NCBI GenBank assembly: GCA_016234955.1
Contig: JACRNN010000297.1
Location: forward strand, 1-5,644
From: Deltaproteobacteria bacterium
GTDB taxonomy: Bacteria > Desulfobacterota > GWC2-55-46
DNA: 5,644 bases
Direction of reading: 5' to 3'
Shown here: positions 5,609-5,644 of the stretch, piece by piece
Numbering within the stretch: the first letter of the stretch is position 1
How the letters are laid out: every line of letters starts with the position of its first letter
The notes under the pieces: model-generated
Databases searched by the model: none
Seen by the model: the letters and a program-made list of their open reading frames with translations, nothing else
Told to the model about the DNA's origin: nothing
Program-made: the position numbers and the translations under genes

Positions 5609-5644
5609 GCAATGACGAACGCCGAGACGACAAAGCAGATGGGA

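Larger units (their letters stand above)
5507..5644. repeat. Palindromic dispersed-repeat element, right end cut by window
   Basis: After hemB there is no reading frame of note; codon style and base make-up change. GGTTGCTCAAAAAGTC at 5507-5522 starts a block that continues through GTGAGGCG (5545-5552), a central hairpin (5588-5608) and GCCGCAATGACGAACGCC (5606-5623) to CAGATGGGA at the edge. This order of words matches a palindromic repeat I recall from deltaproteobacterial genomes, in which the right end mirrors the left as CTTTTTGAGCAACC. Seen directly: the central hairpin and the loosely mirrored halves. The family match is from memory. Confidence 0.5.

Noticed and set aside
5507..5644. 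CRISPR array at the right end
   Set aside because: The repeats are inverted and occur as nested single copies, with no regular direct repeats or spacers.

Overview
The window holds most of a tetrapyrrole (heme/siroheme/cobalamin precursor) biosynthesis cluster, all on the + strand: the 3' part of hemA (glutamyl-tRNA reductase), hemC (hydroxymethylbilane synthase), a compact site-2-type membrane metalloprotease (M50 family), a cobA-hemD fusion (uroporphyrinogen-III methyltransferase joined to uroporphyrinogen-III synthase) and hemB (porphobilinogen synthase). The genes cover nearly all of positions 1-5423. The last ~220 bases hold no gene, but contain a palindromic, repeat-like sequence cut by the right edge.

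Pathway logic: HemA turns glutamyl-tRNA into glutamate-1-semialdehyde (C5 route). An aminomutase (HemL, not in the window) would give 5-aminolevulinate. HemB joins two of these into porphobilinogen, HemC polymerises four porphobilinogens into hydroxymethylbilane, the HemD half of the fusion closes the ring to uroporphyrinogen III, and the CobA half methylates it to precorrin-2. That last step commits the product to siroheme, cobalamin, or siroheme-derived heme. HemE/F/G-type protoporphyrin genes are not seen here.

Layout: hemA (off the left edge to 833); a 152-base spacer with weak repeat-like and riboswitch-like fragments; hemC (TTG start, 986-1930); the M50 protease starting 7 bases later (1938-2693); a 78-base spacer; cobA-hemD (2772-4301); a 147-base spacer with a G9 tract, an AT-rich stretch and a small hairpin; hemB (4449-5423); then 5424-5644 with nested inverted repeats.

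Organism: GC-rich bacterial DNA with frequent ATA (Ile) and AGG (Arg) codons, a CobA-HemD fusion, a hemA-hemC-cobA/hemD-hemB order and a Zn-type HemB. This fits an anaerobic deltaproteobacterium in the broad sense (Desulfobacterota) or a Nitrospirota relative. It is an inference from gene order and style; no 16S or other marker is present.

The core is an ordinary heme cluster. The unusual points are the PDZ-less RseP-like protease inside it, an identical 16-base motif just upstream of both cobA-hemD and hemB, and a composite palindrome at the right end that looks like a hairpin inserted into a dispersed repeat. I see no clear sign of a wholly new system.
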